This document shows, piece by piece, positions 21,542 through 33,851 of a stretch of DNA of 64,000 nt. The DNA comes from Bugulina stolonifera. Taxonomy: Eukaryota; Bryozoa; Gymnolaemata; Cheilostomatida; Bugulidae. The notes under the pieces were generated by a model. It saw only the letters and a program-made list of their open reading frames with translations. It ran no database searches and had not been told where the DNA came from. Location of the stretch: NCBI GenBank assembly GCA_935421135.1, contig OW285194.1, forward strand, positions 434,001-498,000. The letters are read 5' to 3'. A program made the position numbers and the translations under genes. Each line of letters begins with the position of its first letter. Position 1 is the first letter of the stretch.

Positions 21542-24505
21542 TCAATAAAACATGACTTTGCATGCAATATACAACTTTGCAAACATGTAAGATAATGTCA
21601 GATTTGTGATTTTTGTCAAATTCACTTCAGTTATTAGATTGTAAACTAGTAGAAGATGTTCAATATTGCATAAAAGTAAGTTTTCAGTGTGTTTTGTACC
21701 AAATTGCTGTCTGTAACAATGTGTTTCATTCACTTTTGCAATGTTCAGAATGCAAAATTTGAATGAAAATCAATAAAACATGACTTTGCATGCAATATTC
21801 AACTTTGCAAACGTGTAAGATGATGTCAGATTGGTGATTTTTGTCAAATTCACTTGAGTTATTAGTTTGTAAACTAGTAGAAGATGTTTAATATTGCATA
21901 AAAGTAAGTTTTCATTGTGTTTTGTGCCAAATTGCTGTCTATAACAATGTGTTTCATTCATTTTTGCAGTAATCAGAGTGCATAATTTGAGTGAAAATCA
22001 CTAAAACATGACTTTGCATGCAATATTCAACTTTGCAAACATCAAACATAATGTCTGATTTGCGATTTTTGACAAATTCACTTGAGGTATTAGTTTGTAA
22101 ACTAGTAGAAGATGTTCAATATTGCATAAAAGTATGTTTTCAGTGTGATTTGTACCAAATTGCTGTCTGTAACAATGTGTTTCATTCACTTTTGCAATGT
22201 TCAGAATGCATAGTTTGAATGAAAATCAATGAAACATGACTTTGCATGCAATATTCAACTTTGCAAACATGAAACATAATGTCAGATTTGTGATTTTTGT
22301 CAAATTCACTTCAGTTATTAGTTTGTAAACTAGTAGAAGATGTTCAATATTGCATAAAGGTAAGTTTTCAGTGTGTTTTGTACCAAACTGCTGTCTGTAA
22401 CAATGTGTTTCATTCACTTTTGCAATGTTCAGAGTGCATAATTTGAATGAAAATCAATAAAACATGACTTTGCATGCAATATACAACTTTGCAAACATGT
22501 AAGATAATGGCAGATTTGTGATGTTTGTCAAATTCACTTCAGTTATTAGATTGTAAACTAGTAGAAGATGTTCAATATTGCATAAAAGTAAGTTTTCAGT
22601 GTGTTTTGTACCAAATTGCTGTCTGTAACAATGTGTTTCATTCACTTTTGCAATGTTCAGAATGCATAATTTGAATGAAAATCAATAAAACATGACTTTG
22701 CATGCAATATACAACTTTGCAAACATGTAAGATAATGTCAGTTTTGTGATTTTTGTCAAATTCACTTCAGTTATTAGATTGTAAACTAGTAGAAGATGTT
22801 CAATATTGCATAAAAGTAAGTTTTCAGTGTGTTTTGTACCAAATTGCTGTCTGTAACAATGTGTTTCATTCAATTTTGCAATAATCAGAGTGCATAATTT
22901 GAGTGAAAATCACTAAAACATGACTTTGCATGCAATATTCAACTTTGCAAACATCAAACATAATGTCTGATTTGCGATTTTTGACAAATTCACTTGAGGT
23001 ATTAGTTTGTAAACTAGTAGAAGATGTTCAATATTGCATAAAAGTATGTTTTCAGTGTGATTTGTACCAAATTGCTGTCTGTAACAATGTGTTTCATTCA
23101 CTTTTGCAATGTTCAGAATGCATAATTTGAATGAAAATCAATGAAACATGACTTTGCATGCAATATTCAACTTTGCAAACATGAAACATTATGTCAGATT
23201 TGTGATTTTTGTCAAATTCACTTCAGTTATTAGTTTGTAAACTAGTAGAAGATGTTCAATATTGCATAAAAGTAAGTTTTCAGTGTGTTTTGTACCAAAT
23301 TGCTGTCTGTAACAATGTGTTTCATTCACTTTTGCAATGTTCAGAATGCATAATTTGAATGAAAATCAATAAAACATGACTTTGCATGCAATATACAACT
23401 TTGCAAACATGTAAGATAATGGCAGATTTGTGATTTTTGTCAAATTCACTTCAGTTATTAGTTTGTAAACTAGTAGAAGATGTTCAATATTGCATAAAAG
23501 TAAGTTTTCAGTGTGTTTTGTACCAAATTGCTGTCTGTAACAATGTGTTTCATTCACTTTTGCAATGTTCAGAATGCATAATTTGAATGAAAATCAATAA
23601 AACATGACTTTGCATGCAATATACAACTTTGCAAACATGTAAGATAATGGCAGATTTGTGATTTTTGTCAAATTCACTTGAGTTATTAGTTTGTAAACTA
23701 GTAGAAGATGTTCAATATTGCATAAAAGTAAGTTTTCAGTGTGTTTTGTACCAAATTGCTGTCTGTAACAATGTGTTTCATTCACTTTTGCAATGTTCAG
23801 AATGCATAATTTGAATGAAAATCAATAAAACATGACTTTGCATGCAATATACAACTTTGCAAACATGTAAGATAATGGCAGATTTGTGATTTTTGTCAAA
23901 TTCACTTGAGTTATTAGTTTGTAAACTAGTAGAAGATGTTCAATATTGCATAAAAGTAAGTTTTCAGTGTGTTTTGTACCAAATTGCTGTCTGTAACAAT
24001 GTGTTTCATTCACTTTTGCAATGTTCAGAATGCATAATTTGAATGAAAATCAATAAAACATGACTTTGCATGCAATATACAACTTTGCAAACATGTAAGA
24101 TAATGTCAGATTTGTGATTTTTGTCAAATTCACTTCAGTTATTAGATTGTAAACTAGTAGAAGATGTTCAATATTGCATAAAAGTAAGTTTTCAGTGTGT
24201 TTTGTACCAAATTGCTGTCTGTAACAATGTGTTTCATTCACTTTTGCAATAATCAGAGTGCATAATTTGAGTGAAAATCACTAAAACATGACTTTGCATG
24301 CAATATTCAACTTTGCAAACATTAAACATAATGTCTGATTTGCGATTTTTGACAAATTTACTTGAGGTATTAGTTTGTAAACTAGTAGAAGATGTTCAAT
24401 ATTGCATAAAAGTATGTGTTCAGTGTGATTTGTACCAAATTGCTGTCTGTAACAATGTGTTTCATTCACTTTTGCAATGTTCAGAATGCATAATTTGAAT
24501 GAAAA
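21542..24505. repeat. First 13 monomers right of the retrotransposon
   Basis: Class order N, SST, S, M, P/N hybrid (GTGATGTTTGTC), N, S, M, P, P, P, N, S. The opening N-SST-S-M series parallels 25190-26100. The stretch 23366-24733 (P, P, P, N, S, M) recurs at 37727-39094. Confidence 0.75.
21770..21997 (+). repeat. Representative monomer, class SST
   Basis: Diagnostic bases are CAAACGTGTAAGATGATG, GATTGGTGATTT, GATGTTTAATATTGC, TTTTCATTGTG, TTTTGTGCC and TTTTGCAGTAATC. It carries a CpG (AACGTG) where other classes read AACATG. Many SST copies start with TAAACAAAACATG instead of TCAATAAAACATG. Confidence 0.85.
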
Positions 24506-26100
24506 TCAATGAAACATGACTTTGCATGCAATATTCAACTTTGCAAACATGAAACATTATGTCAGATTTGTGATTTTTGTCAAATTCACTTCAGTTATTA
24601 GTTTGTAAACTAGTAGAAGATGTTCAATATTGCATAAAAGTAAGTTTTCAGTGTGTTTTGTACCAAATTGCTGTCTGTAACAATGTGTTTCATTCACTTT
24701 TGCAATGTTCAGAATGCATAATTTGAATGAAAATCAATAAAACATGACTTTGCATGCAATATACAACTTTGCAAACATGTAAGATAATGGCAGATTTGTG
24801 ATTTTTGTCAAATTCACTTGAGTTATTAGTTTGTAAACTAGTAGAAGATGTTCAATATTGCATAAAAGTAAGTTTTCAGTTTGTTTTGTACCAAATTGCT
24901 GTCTGTAACAATGTGTTTCATTCACTTTTGCAATGTTCAGAATGCATAATTTGAATGAAAATCAATAAAACATGACTTTGCATGCAATATACAACTTTGC
25001 AAACATGTAAGATAATGGCAGATTTGTGATTTTTGTCAAATTCACTTGAGTTATTAGTTTGTAAACTAGTAGAAGATGTTCAATATTGCATAAAAGTAAG
25101 TTTTCAGTGTGTTTTGTACCAAATTGCTGTCTGTAACAATGTGTTTCATTCACTTTTGCAATGTTCAGAATGCATAATTTGAATGAAAATCAATAAAACA
25201 TGACTTTGCATGCAATATACAACTTTGCAAACATGTAAGATAATGTCAGATTTGTGATTTTTGTCAAATTCACTTGAGTTATTAGATTGTAAACTAGTAG
25301 AAGATGTTCAATATTGCATAAAAGTAAGTTTTCAGTGTGTTTTGTACCAAATTGCTGTCTGTAACAATGTGTTTCATTCACTTTTGCAATGTTCAGAGGC
25401 ATAATTTGAATGAAAATAAACAAAACATGACTTTGCATGCAATATTCAACTTTGCAAACGTGTAAGATGATGTCAGATTGGTGATTTTTGTCAAATTCAC
25501 TTGAGTTATTAGTTTGTAAACTAGTAGAAGATGTTTAATATTGCATAAAAGTAAGTTTTCATTGTGTTTTGTGCCAAATTGCTGTCTATAACAATGTGTT
25601 TCATTCACTTTTGCAGTAATCAGAGTGCATAATTTGAGTGAAAATCACTAAAACATGACTTTGCATGCAATATTCAACTTTGCAAACATCAAACATAATG
25701 TCTGATTTGCGATTTTTGACAAATTCACTTGAGGTATTAGTTTGTAAACTAGTAGAAGATGTTCAATATTGCATAAAAGTATGTTTTCATTGTGATTTGT
25801 ACCAAATTGCTGTCTGTAACAATGTGTTTCATTCACTTTTGCAATGTTCAGAATGCATAATTTGAATGAAAATCAATGAAACATGACTTTGCATGCAATA
25901 TTCAACTTTGCAAACATGAAACATAATGTCAGATTTGTGATTTTTGTCAAATTCACTTCAGTTATTAGTTTGTAAACTAGTAGAAGATGTTCAATATTGC
26001 ATAAAAGTAAGTTTTCAGTGTGTTTTGTACCAAACTGCTGTCTGTAACAATGTGTTTCATTCACTTTTGCAATGTTCAGAGTGCATAATTTGAATGAAAA

Positions 26101-27696
26101 TCAATAAAACATGACTTTGCATGCAATATACAACTTTGCAAACATGTAAGATAATGGCAGATTTGTGATGTTTGTCAAATTCACTTGAGTTATTAGTTTG
26201 TAAACTAGTAGAAGATGTTCAATATTGCATAAAAGTAAGTTTTCAGTGTGTTTTATACCAAATTGCTGTCTGTAACAATGTGTTTCATTCACTTTTGCAA
26301 TGTTCAGAATGCATAATTTGAATGAAAATCAATAAAACATGACTTTGCATGCAATATACAACTTTGCAAACATGTAAGATAATGGCAGATTTGTGATTTT
26401 TGTCAAATTCACTTGAGTTATTAGTTTGTAAACTAGTAGAAGATGTTCAATATTGCATAAAAGTAAGTTTTCAGTGTGTTTTGTACCAAATTGCTGTCTG
26501 TAACAATGTGTTTCATTCACTTTTGTAATGTTCAGAATGCATAATTTGAATGAAAATCAATAAAACATGACTTTGCATGCAATATACAACTTTGCAAACA
26601 TGTAAGATAATGTCAGTTTTGTGATTTTTGTCAAATTCACTTCAGTTATTAGATTGTAAACTAGTAGAAGATGTTCAATATTGCATAAAAGTAAGTTTTC
26701 AGTGTGTTTTGTACCAAATTGCTGTCTGTAACAATGTGTTTCATTCAATTTTGCAATAATCAGAGTGCATAATTTGAGTGAAAATCACTAAAACATGACT
26801 TTGCATGCAATATTCAACTTTGCAAACATCAAACATAATGTCTGATTTGCGATTTTTGACAAATTCACTTGAGGTATTAGTTTGTAAACTAGTAGAAGAT
26901 GTTCAATATTGCATAAAAGTATGTTTTCAGTGTGATTTGTACCAAATTGCTGTCTGTAACAATGTGTTTCATTCACTTTTGCAATGTTCCGAATGCATAA
27001 TTTGAATGAAAATCAATGAAACATGACTTTGCATGCAATATTCAACTTTGCAAACATGAAACATTATGTCAGATTTGTGATTTTTGTCAAATTCACTTCA
27101 GTTATTAGTTTGTAAACTAGTAGAAGATGTTCAATATTGCATAAAAGTAAGTTTTCAGTGTGTTTTGTACCAAATTGCTGTCTGTAACAATGTGTTTCAT
27201 TCACTTTTGCAATGTTCAGAATGCATAATTTGAATGAAAATCAATAAAACATGACTTTGCATGCAATATACAACTTTGCAAACATGTAAGATAATGGCAG
27301 ATTTGTGATTTTTGTCAAATTCACTTCAGTTATTAGTTTGTAAACTAGTAGAAGATGTTCAATATTGCATAAAAGTAAGTTTTCAGTGTGTTTTGTACCA
27401 AATTGCTGTCTGTAACAATGTGTTTCATTCACTTTTGCAATGTTCAGAATGCATAATTTGAATGAAAATCAATAAAACATGACTTTGCATGCAATATACA
27501 ACTTTGCAAACATGTAAGATAATGGCAGATTTGTGATTTTTGTCAAATTCACTTGAGTTATTAGTTTGTAAACTAGTAGAAGATGTTCAATATTGCATAA
27601 AAGTAAGTTTTCAGTGTATTTTGTACCAAATTGCTGTCTGTAACAATGTGTTTCATTCACTTTTGCAATGTTCAGAATGCATAATTTGAATGAAAA
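26101..27696. repeat. 7-monomer tandem unit, copy 1 (1,596 bp)
   Basis: Followed directly by a second copy at 27697. The two share private changes seen nowhere nearby: TTTTGTAATGTTC (about 26521 and 28117), TGTTCCGAATGC (about 26985 and 28581) and CAGTGTATTTTG (about 27613 and 29209). Confidence 0.9.
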
Positions 27697-29292
27697 TCAA
27701 TAAAACATGACTTTGCATGCAATATACAACTTTGCAAACATGTAAGATAATGGCAGATTTGTGATGTTTGTCAAATTCACTTGAGTTATTAGTTTGTAAA
27801 CTAGTAGAAGATGTTCAATATTGCATAAAAGTAAGTTTTCAGTGTGTTTTATACCAAATTGCTGTCTGTAACAATGTGTTTCATTCACTTTTGCAATGTT
27901 CAGAATGCATAATTTGAATGAAAATCAATAAAACATGACTTTGCATGCAATATACAACTTTGCAAACATGTAAGATAATGGCAGATTTGTGATTTTTGTC
28001 AAATTCACTTGAGTTATTAGTTTGTAAACTAGTAGAAGATGTTCAATATTGCATAAAAGTAAGTTTTCAGTGTGTTTTGTACCAAATTGCTGTCTGTAAC
28101 AATGTGTTTCATTCACTTTTGTAATGTTCAGAATGCATAATTTGAATGAAAATCAATAAAACATGACTTTGCATGCAATATACAACTTTGCAAACATGTA
28201 AGATAATGTCAGTTTTGTGATTTTTGTCAAATTCACTTCAGTTATTAGATTGTAAACTAGTAGAAGATGTTCAATATTGCATAAAAGTAAGTTTTCAGTG
28301 TGTTTTGTACCAAATTGCTGTCTGTAACAATGTGTTTCATTCAATTTTGCAATAATCAGAGTGCATAATTTGAGTGAAAATCACTAAAACATGACTTTGC
28401 ATGCAATATTCAACTTTGCAAACATCAAACATAATGTCTGATTTGCGATTTTTGACAAATTCACTTGAGGTATTAGTTTGTAAACTAGTAGAAGATGTTC
28501 AATATTGCATAAAAGTATGTTTTCAGTGTGATTTGTACCAAATTGCTGTCTGTAACAATGTGTTTCATTCACTTTTGCAATGTTCCGAATGCATAATTTG
28601 AATGAAAATCAATGAAACATGACTTTGCATGCAATATTCAACTTTGCAAACATGAAACATTATGTCAGATTTGTGATTTTTGTCAAATTCACTTCAGTTA
28701 TTAGTTTGTAAACTAGTAGAAGATGTTCAATATTGCATAAAAGTAAGTTTTCAGTGTGTTTTGTACCAAATTGCTGTCTGTAACAATGTGTTTCATTCAC
28801 TTTTGCAATGTTCAGAATGCATAATTTGAATGAAAATCAATAAAACATGACTTTGCATGCAATATACAACTTTGCAAACATGTAAGATAATGGCAGATTT
28901 GTGATTTTTGTCAAATTCACTTCAGTTATTAGTTTGTAAACTAGTAGAAGATGTTCAATATTGCATAAAAGTAAGTTTTCAGTGTGTTTTGTACCAAATT
29001 GCTGTCTGTAACAATGTGTTTCATTCACTTTTGCAATGTTCAGAATGCATAATTTGAATGAAAATCAATAAAACATGACTTTGCATGCAATATACAACTT
29101 TGCAAACATGTAAGATAATGGCAGATTTGTGATTTTTGTCAAATTCACTTGAGTTATTAGTTTGTAAACTAGTAGAAGATGTTCAATATTGCATAAAAGT
29201 AAGTTTTCAGTGTATTTTGTACCAAATTGCTGTCTGTAACAATGTGTTTCATTCACTTTTGCAATGTTCAGAATGCATAATTTGAATGAAAA
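27697..29292. repeat. 7-monomer tandem unit, copy 2 (1,596 bp)
   Basis: Duplicate of 26101-27696 with the same three private changes and the same class order (hybrid I, P, N, S, M, P, P). The next monomer (29293) is an ordinary P rather than hybrid I, so there are two copies only. Confidence 0.9.
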
Positions 29293-30432
29293 TCAATAAA
29301 ACATGACTTTGCATGCAATATACAACTTTGCAAACATGTAAGATAATGGCAGATTTGTGATTTTTGTCAAATTCACTTGAGTTATTAGTTTGTAAACTAG
29401 TAGAAGATGTTCAATATTGCATAAAAGTAAGTTTTCAGTGTGTTTTGTACCAAATTGCTGTCTGTAACAATGTGTTTCATTCACTTTTGCAATGTTCAGA
29501 ATGCATAATTTGAATGAAAATCAATAAAACATGACTTTGCATGCAATATACAACTTTGCAAACATGTAAGATAATGTCAGATTTGTGATTTTTGTCAAAT
29601 TCACTTCAGTTATTAGATTGTAAACTAGTAGAAGATGTTCAATATTGCATAAAAGTAAGTTTTCAGTGTGTTTTGTACCAAATTGCTGTCTGTAACAGTG
29701 TGTTTCATTCACTTTTGCAATAATCAGAGTGCATAATTTGAGTGAAAATCACTAAAACATGACTTTGCATGCAATATTCAACTTTGCAAACATCAAACAT
29801 AATGTCTGATTTGCGATTTTTGACAAATTTACTTGAGGTATTAGTTTGTAAACTAGTAGAAGATGTTCAATATTGCATAAAAGTATGTTTTCAGTGTGAT
29901 TTGTACCAAATTGCTGTCTGTAACAATGTGTTTCATTCACTTTTGCAATGTTCAGAATGCATAATTTGAATGAAAATCAATGAAACATGACTTTGCATGC
30001 AATATTCAACTTTGCAAACATGAAACATTATGTCAGATTTGTGATTTTTGTCAAATTCACTTCAGTTATTAGTTTGTAAACTAGTAGAAGATGTTCAATA
30101 TTGCATAAAAGTAAGTTTTCAGTGTGTTTTGTACCAAATTGCTGTCTGTAACAATGTGTTTCATTCACTTTTGCAATGTTCAGAATGCATAATTTGAATG
30201 AAAATCAATAAAACATGACTTTGCATGCAATATACAACTTTGCAAACATGTAAGATAATGGCAGATTTGTGATTTTTGTCAAATTCACTTGAGTTATTAG
30301 TTTGTAAACTAGTAGAAGATGTTCAATATTGCATAAAAGTAAGTTTTCAGTTTGTTTTGTACCAAATTGCTGTCTGTAACAATGTGTTTCATTCACTTTT
30401 GCAATGTTCAGAATGCATAATTTGAATGAAAA

Positions 30433-30660
30433 TCAATAAAACATGACTTTGCATGCAATATACAACTTTGCAAACATGTAAGACAATGGCAGATTTGTGA
30501 TTTTTGTCAAATTCACTTGAGTTATTAGTTTGTAAACTAGTAGAAGATGTTCAATATTGCATAAAAGTATGTTTTCAGTGTGATTTGTACCAAATTGCTG
30601 TCTGTAACAATGTGTTTCATTCACTTTTGCAATGTTCAGAATGCATAATTTGAATGAAAA
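30433..30660 (+). repeat. Chimeric monomer, P-class front and S-class rear
   Basis: The front carries P-class diagnostics (AATATACAAC, AATGGCAG, CTTGAGTTATTAG). From about 30565 it carries S-class diagnostics (GTATGTTTTCAGTGTGAT). It lies exactly at the boundary between the 6,155-bp unit and its partial repeat, as expected for the crossover point of an unequal exchange. Confidence 0.8.
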
Positions 30661-33600
30661 TCAATGAAACATGACTTTGCATGCAATATTCAACTTTGCA
30701 AACATGAAACATTATGTCAGATTTGTGATTTTTGTCAAATTCACTTCAGTTATTAGTTTGTAAACTAGTAGAAGATGTTCAATATTGCATAAAAGTAAGT
30801 TTTCAGTGTGTTTTGTACCAAATTGCTGTCTGTAACAATGTGTTTCATTCACTTTTGCAATGTTCAGAATGCATAATTTGAATGAAAATCAATAAAACAT
30901 GACTTTGCATGCAATATACAACTTTGCAAACATGTAAGATAATGGCAGATTTGTGATTTTTGTCAAATTCACTTGAGTTATTAGTTTGTAAACTAGTAGA
31001 AGATGTTCAATATTGCATAAAAGTAAGTTTTCAGTTTGTTTTGTACCAAATTGCTGTCTGTAACAATGTGTTTCATTCACTTTTGCAATGTTCAGAATGC
31101 ATAATTTGAATGAAAATCAATAAAACATGACTTTGCATGCAATATACAACTTTGCAAACATGTAAGATAATGGCAGATTTGTGATTTTTGTCAAATTCAC
31201 TTGAGTTATTAGTTTGTAAACTAGTAGAAGATGTTCAATATTGCATAAAAGTAAGTTTTCAGTGTGTTTTGTACCAAATTGCTGTCTGTAACAATGTGTT
31301 TCATTCACTTTTGCAATGTTCAGAATGCATAATTTGAATGAAAATCAATAAAACATGACTTTGCATGCAATATACAACTTTGCAAACATGTAAGATAATG
31401 TCAGATTTGTGATTTTTGTCAAATTCACTTGAGTTATTAGATTGTAAACTAGTAGAAGATGTTCAATATTGCATAAAAGTAAGTTTTCAGTGTGTTTTGT
31501 ACCAAATTGCTGTCTGTAACAATGTGTTTCATTCACTTTTGCAATGTTCAGAGGCATAATTTGAATGAAAATAAACAAAACATGACTTTGCATGCAATAT
31601 TCAACTTTGCAAACGTGTAAGATGATGTCAGATTGGTGATTTTTGTCAAATTCACTTGAGTTATTAGTTTGTAAACTAGTAGAAGATGTTTAATATTGCA
31701 TAAAAGTAAGTTTTCATTGTGTTTTGTGCCAAATTGCTGTCTATAACAATGTGTTTCATTCACTTTTGCAGTAATCAGAGTGCATAATTTGAGTGAAAAT
31801 CACTAAAACATGACTTTGCATGCAATATTCAACTTTGCAAACATCAAACATAATGTCTGATTTGCGATTTTTGACAAATTCACTTGAGGTATTAGTTTGT
31901 AAACTAGTAGAAGATGTTCAATATTGCATAAAAGTATGTTTTCATTGTGATTTGTACCAAATTGCTGTCTGTAACAATGTGTTTCATTCACTTTTGCAAT
32001 GTTCAGAATGCATAATTTGAATGAAAATCAATGAAACATGACTTTGCATGCAATATTCAACTTTGCAAACATGAAACATAATGTCAGATTTGTGATTTTT
32101 GTCAAATTCACTTCAGTTATTAGTTTGTAAACTAGTAGAAGATGTTCAATATTGCATAAAAGTAAGTTTTCAGTGTGTTTTGTACCAAACTGCTGTCTGT
32201 AACAATGTGTTTCATTCACTTTTGCAATGTTCAGAGTGCATAATTTGAATGAAAATCAATAAAACATGACTTTGCATGCAATATACAACTTTGCAAACAT
32301 GTAAGATAATGGCAGATTTGTGATGTTTGTCAAATTCACTTGAGTTATTAGTTTGTAAACTAGTAGAAGATGTTCAATATTGCATAAAAGTAAGTTTTCA
32401 GTGTGTTTTATACCAAATTGCTGTCTGTAACAATGTGTTTCATTCACTTTTGCAATGTTCAGAATGCATAATTTGAATGAAAATCAATAAAACATGACTT
32501 TGCATGCAATATACAACTTTGCAAACATGTAAGATAATGGCAGATTTGTGATTTTTGTCAAATTCACTTGAGTTATTAGTTTGTAAACTAGTAGAAGATG
32601 TTCAATATTGCATAAAAGTAAGTTTTCAGTGTGTTTTGTACCAAATTGCTGTCTGTAACAATGTGTTTCATTCACTTTTGCAATGTTCAGAATGCATAAT
32701 TTGAATGAAAATCAATAAAACATGACTTTGCATGCAATATACAACTTTGCAAACATGTAAGATAATGTCAGTTTTGTGATTTTTGTCAAATTCACTTCAG
32801 TTATTAGATTGTAAACTAGTAGAAGATGTTCAATATTGCATAAAAGTAAGTTTTCAGTGTGTTTTGTACCAAATTGCTGTCTGTAACAATGTGTTTCATT
32901 CACTTTTGCAATGTTCAGAATGCATAATTTGAATGAAAATCAATAAAACATGACTTTGCATGCAATATACAACTTTGCAAACATGTAAGATAATGTCAGT
33001 TTTGTGATTTTTGTCAAATTCACTTCAGTTATTAGATTGTAAACTAGTAGAAGATGTTCAATATTGCATAAAAGTAAGTTTTCAGTGTGTTTTGTACCAA
33101 ATTGCTGTCTGTAACAATGTGTTTCATTCACTTTTGCAATAATCAGAGTTCATAATTTGAGTGAAAATCACTAAAACATGACTTTGCATGCAATATTCAA
33201 CTTTGCAAACATCAAACATAATGTCTGATTTGCGATTTTTGACAAATTCACTTGAGGTATTAGTTTGTAAACTAGTAGAAGATGTTCAATATTGCATAAA
33301 AGTAAGTTTTCAGTGTGTTTTGTACCAAATTGCTGTCTGTAACAATGTGTTTCATTCACTTTTGCAATGTTCAGAATGCATAATTTGAATGAAAATCAAT
33401 AAAACATGACTTTGCATGCAATATACAACTTTGCAAACATGTAAGATAATGTCAGATTTGTGATTTTTGTCAAATTCACTTCAGTTATTAGATTGTAAAC
33501 TAGTAGAAGATGTTCAATATTGCATAAAAGTAAGTTTTCAGTGTGTTTTGTACCAAATTGCTGTCTGTAACAATGTGTTTCATTCACTTTTGCAATAATC

Positions 33601-33851
33601 AGAGTGCATAATTTGAGTGAAAATCACTAAAACATGACTTTGCATGCAATATTCAACTTTGCAAACATCAAACATAATGTCTGATTTGCGATTTTTGACA
33701 AATTTACTTGAGGTATTAGTTTGTAAACTAGTAGAAGATGTTCAATATTGCATAAAAGTATGTTTTCAGTGTGATTTGTACCAAATTGCTGTCTGTAACA
33801 ATGTGTTTCATTCACTTTTGCAATGTTCAGAATGCATAATTTGAATGAAAA
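30661..33851. repeat. 14-monomer unit, copy 1 (3,191 bp)
   Basis: The first ten monomers are a near copy of 24506-26787. The first twelve also recur from 33852 at an offset of 3,191 bp. The unit is thus the middle member of three related blocks. It includes a chimeric monomer at 33168-33395. Confidence 0.8.
33168..33395 (+). repeat. Chimeric monomer, S-class front and P/N-class rear
   Basis: S diagnostics in the front (CAAACATCAAACATAATG, TTTGCGATTTTTGAC, CTTGAGGTATTAG), then GTAAGTTTTCAGTGTGTTTT of the P/N type instead of GTATGTTTTCAGTGTGAT. It is the reciprocal arrangement to the chimera at 30433. Confidence 0.8.

Larger units (their letters stand above)
24506..30660. repeat. 27-monomer higher-order unit (6,155 bp)
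   Basis: Starts with an M-class copy. The monomer series beginning here (M, P with CAGTTTGTTTTG, P, N, SST, S, M, hybrid I, P, N) repeats from 30661 at a constant offset of 6,155 bp for about ten monomers. The unit ends in a P-to-S chimeric monomer at 30433-30660. Confidence 0.85.
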
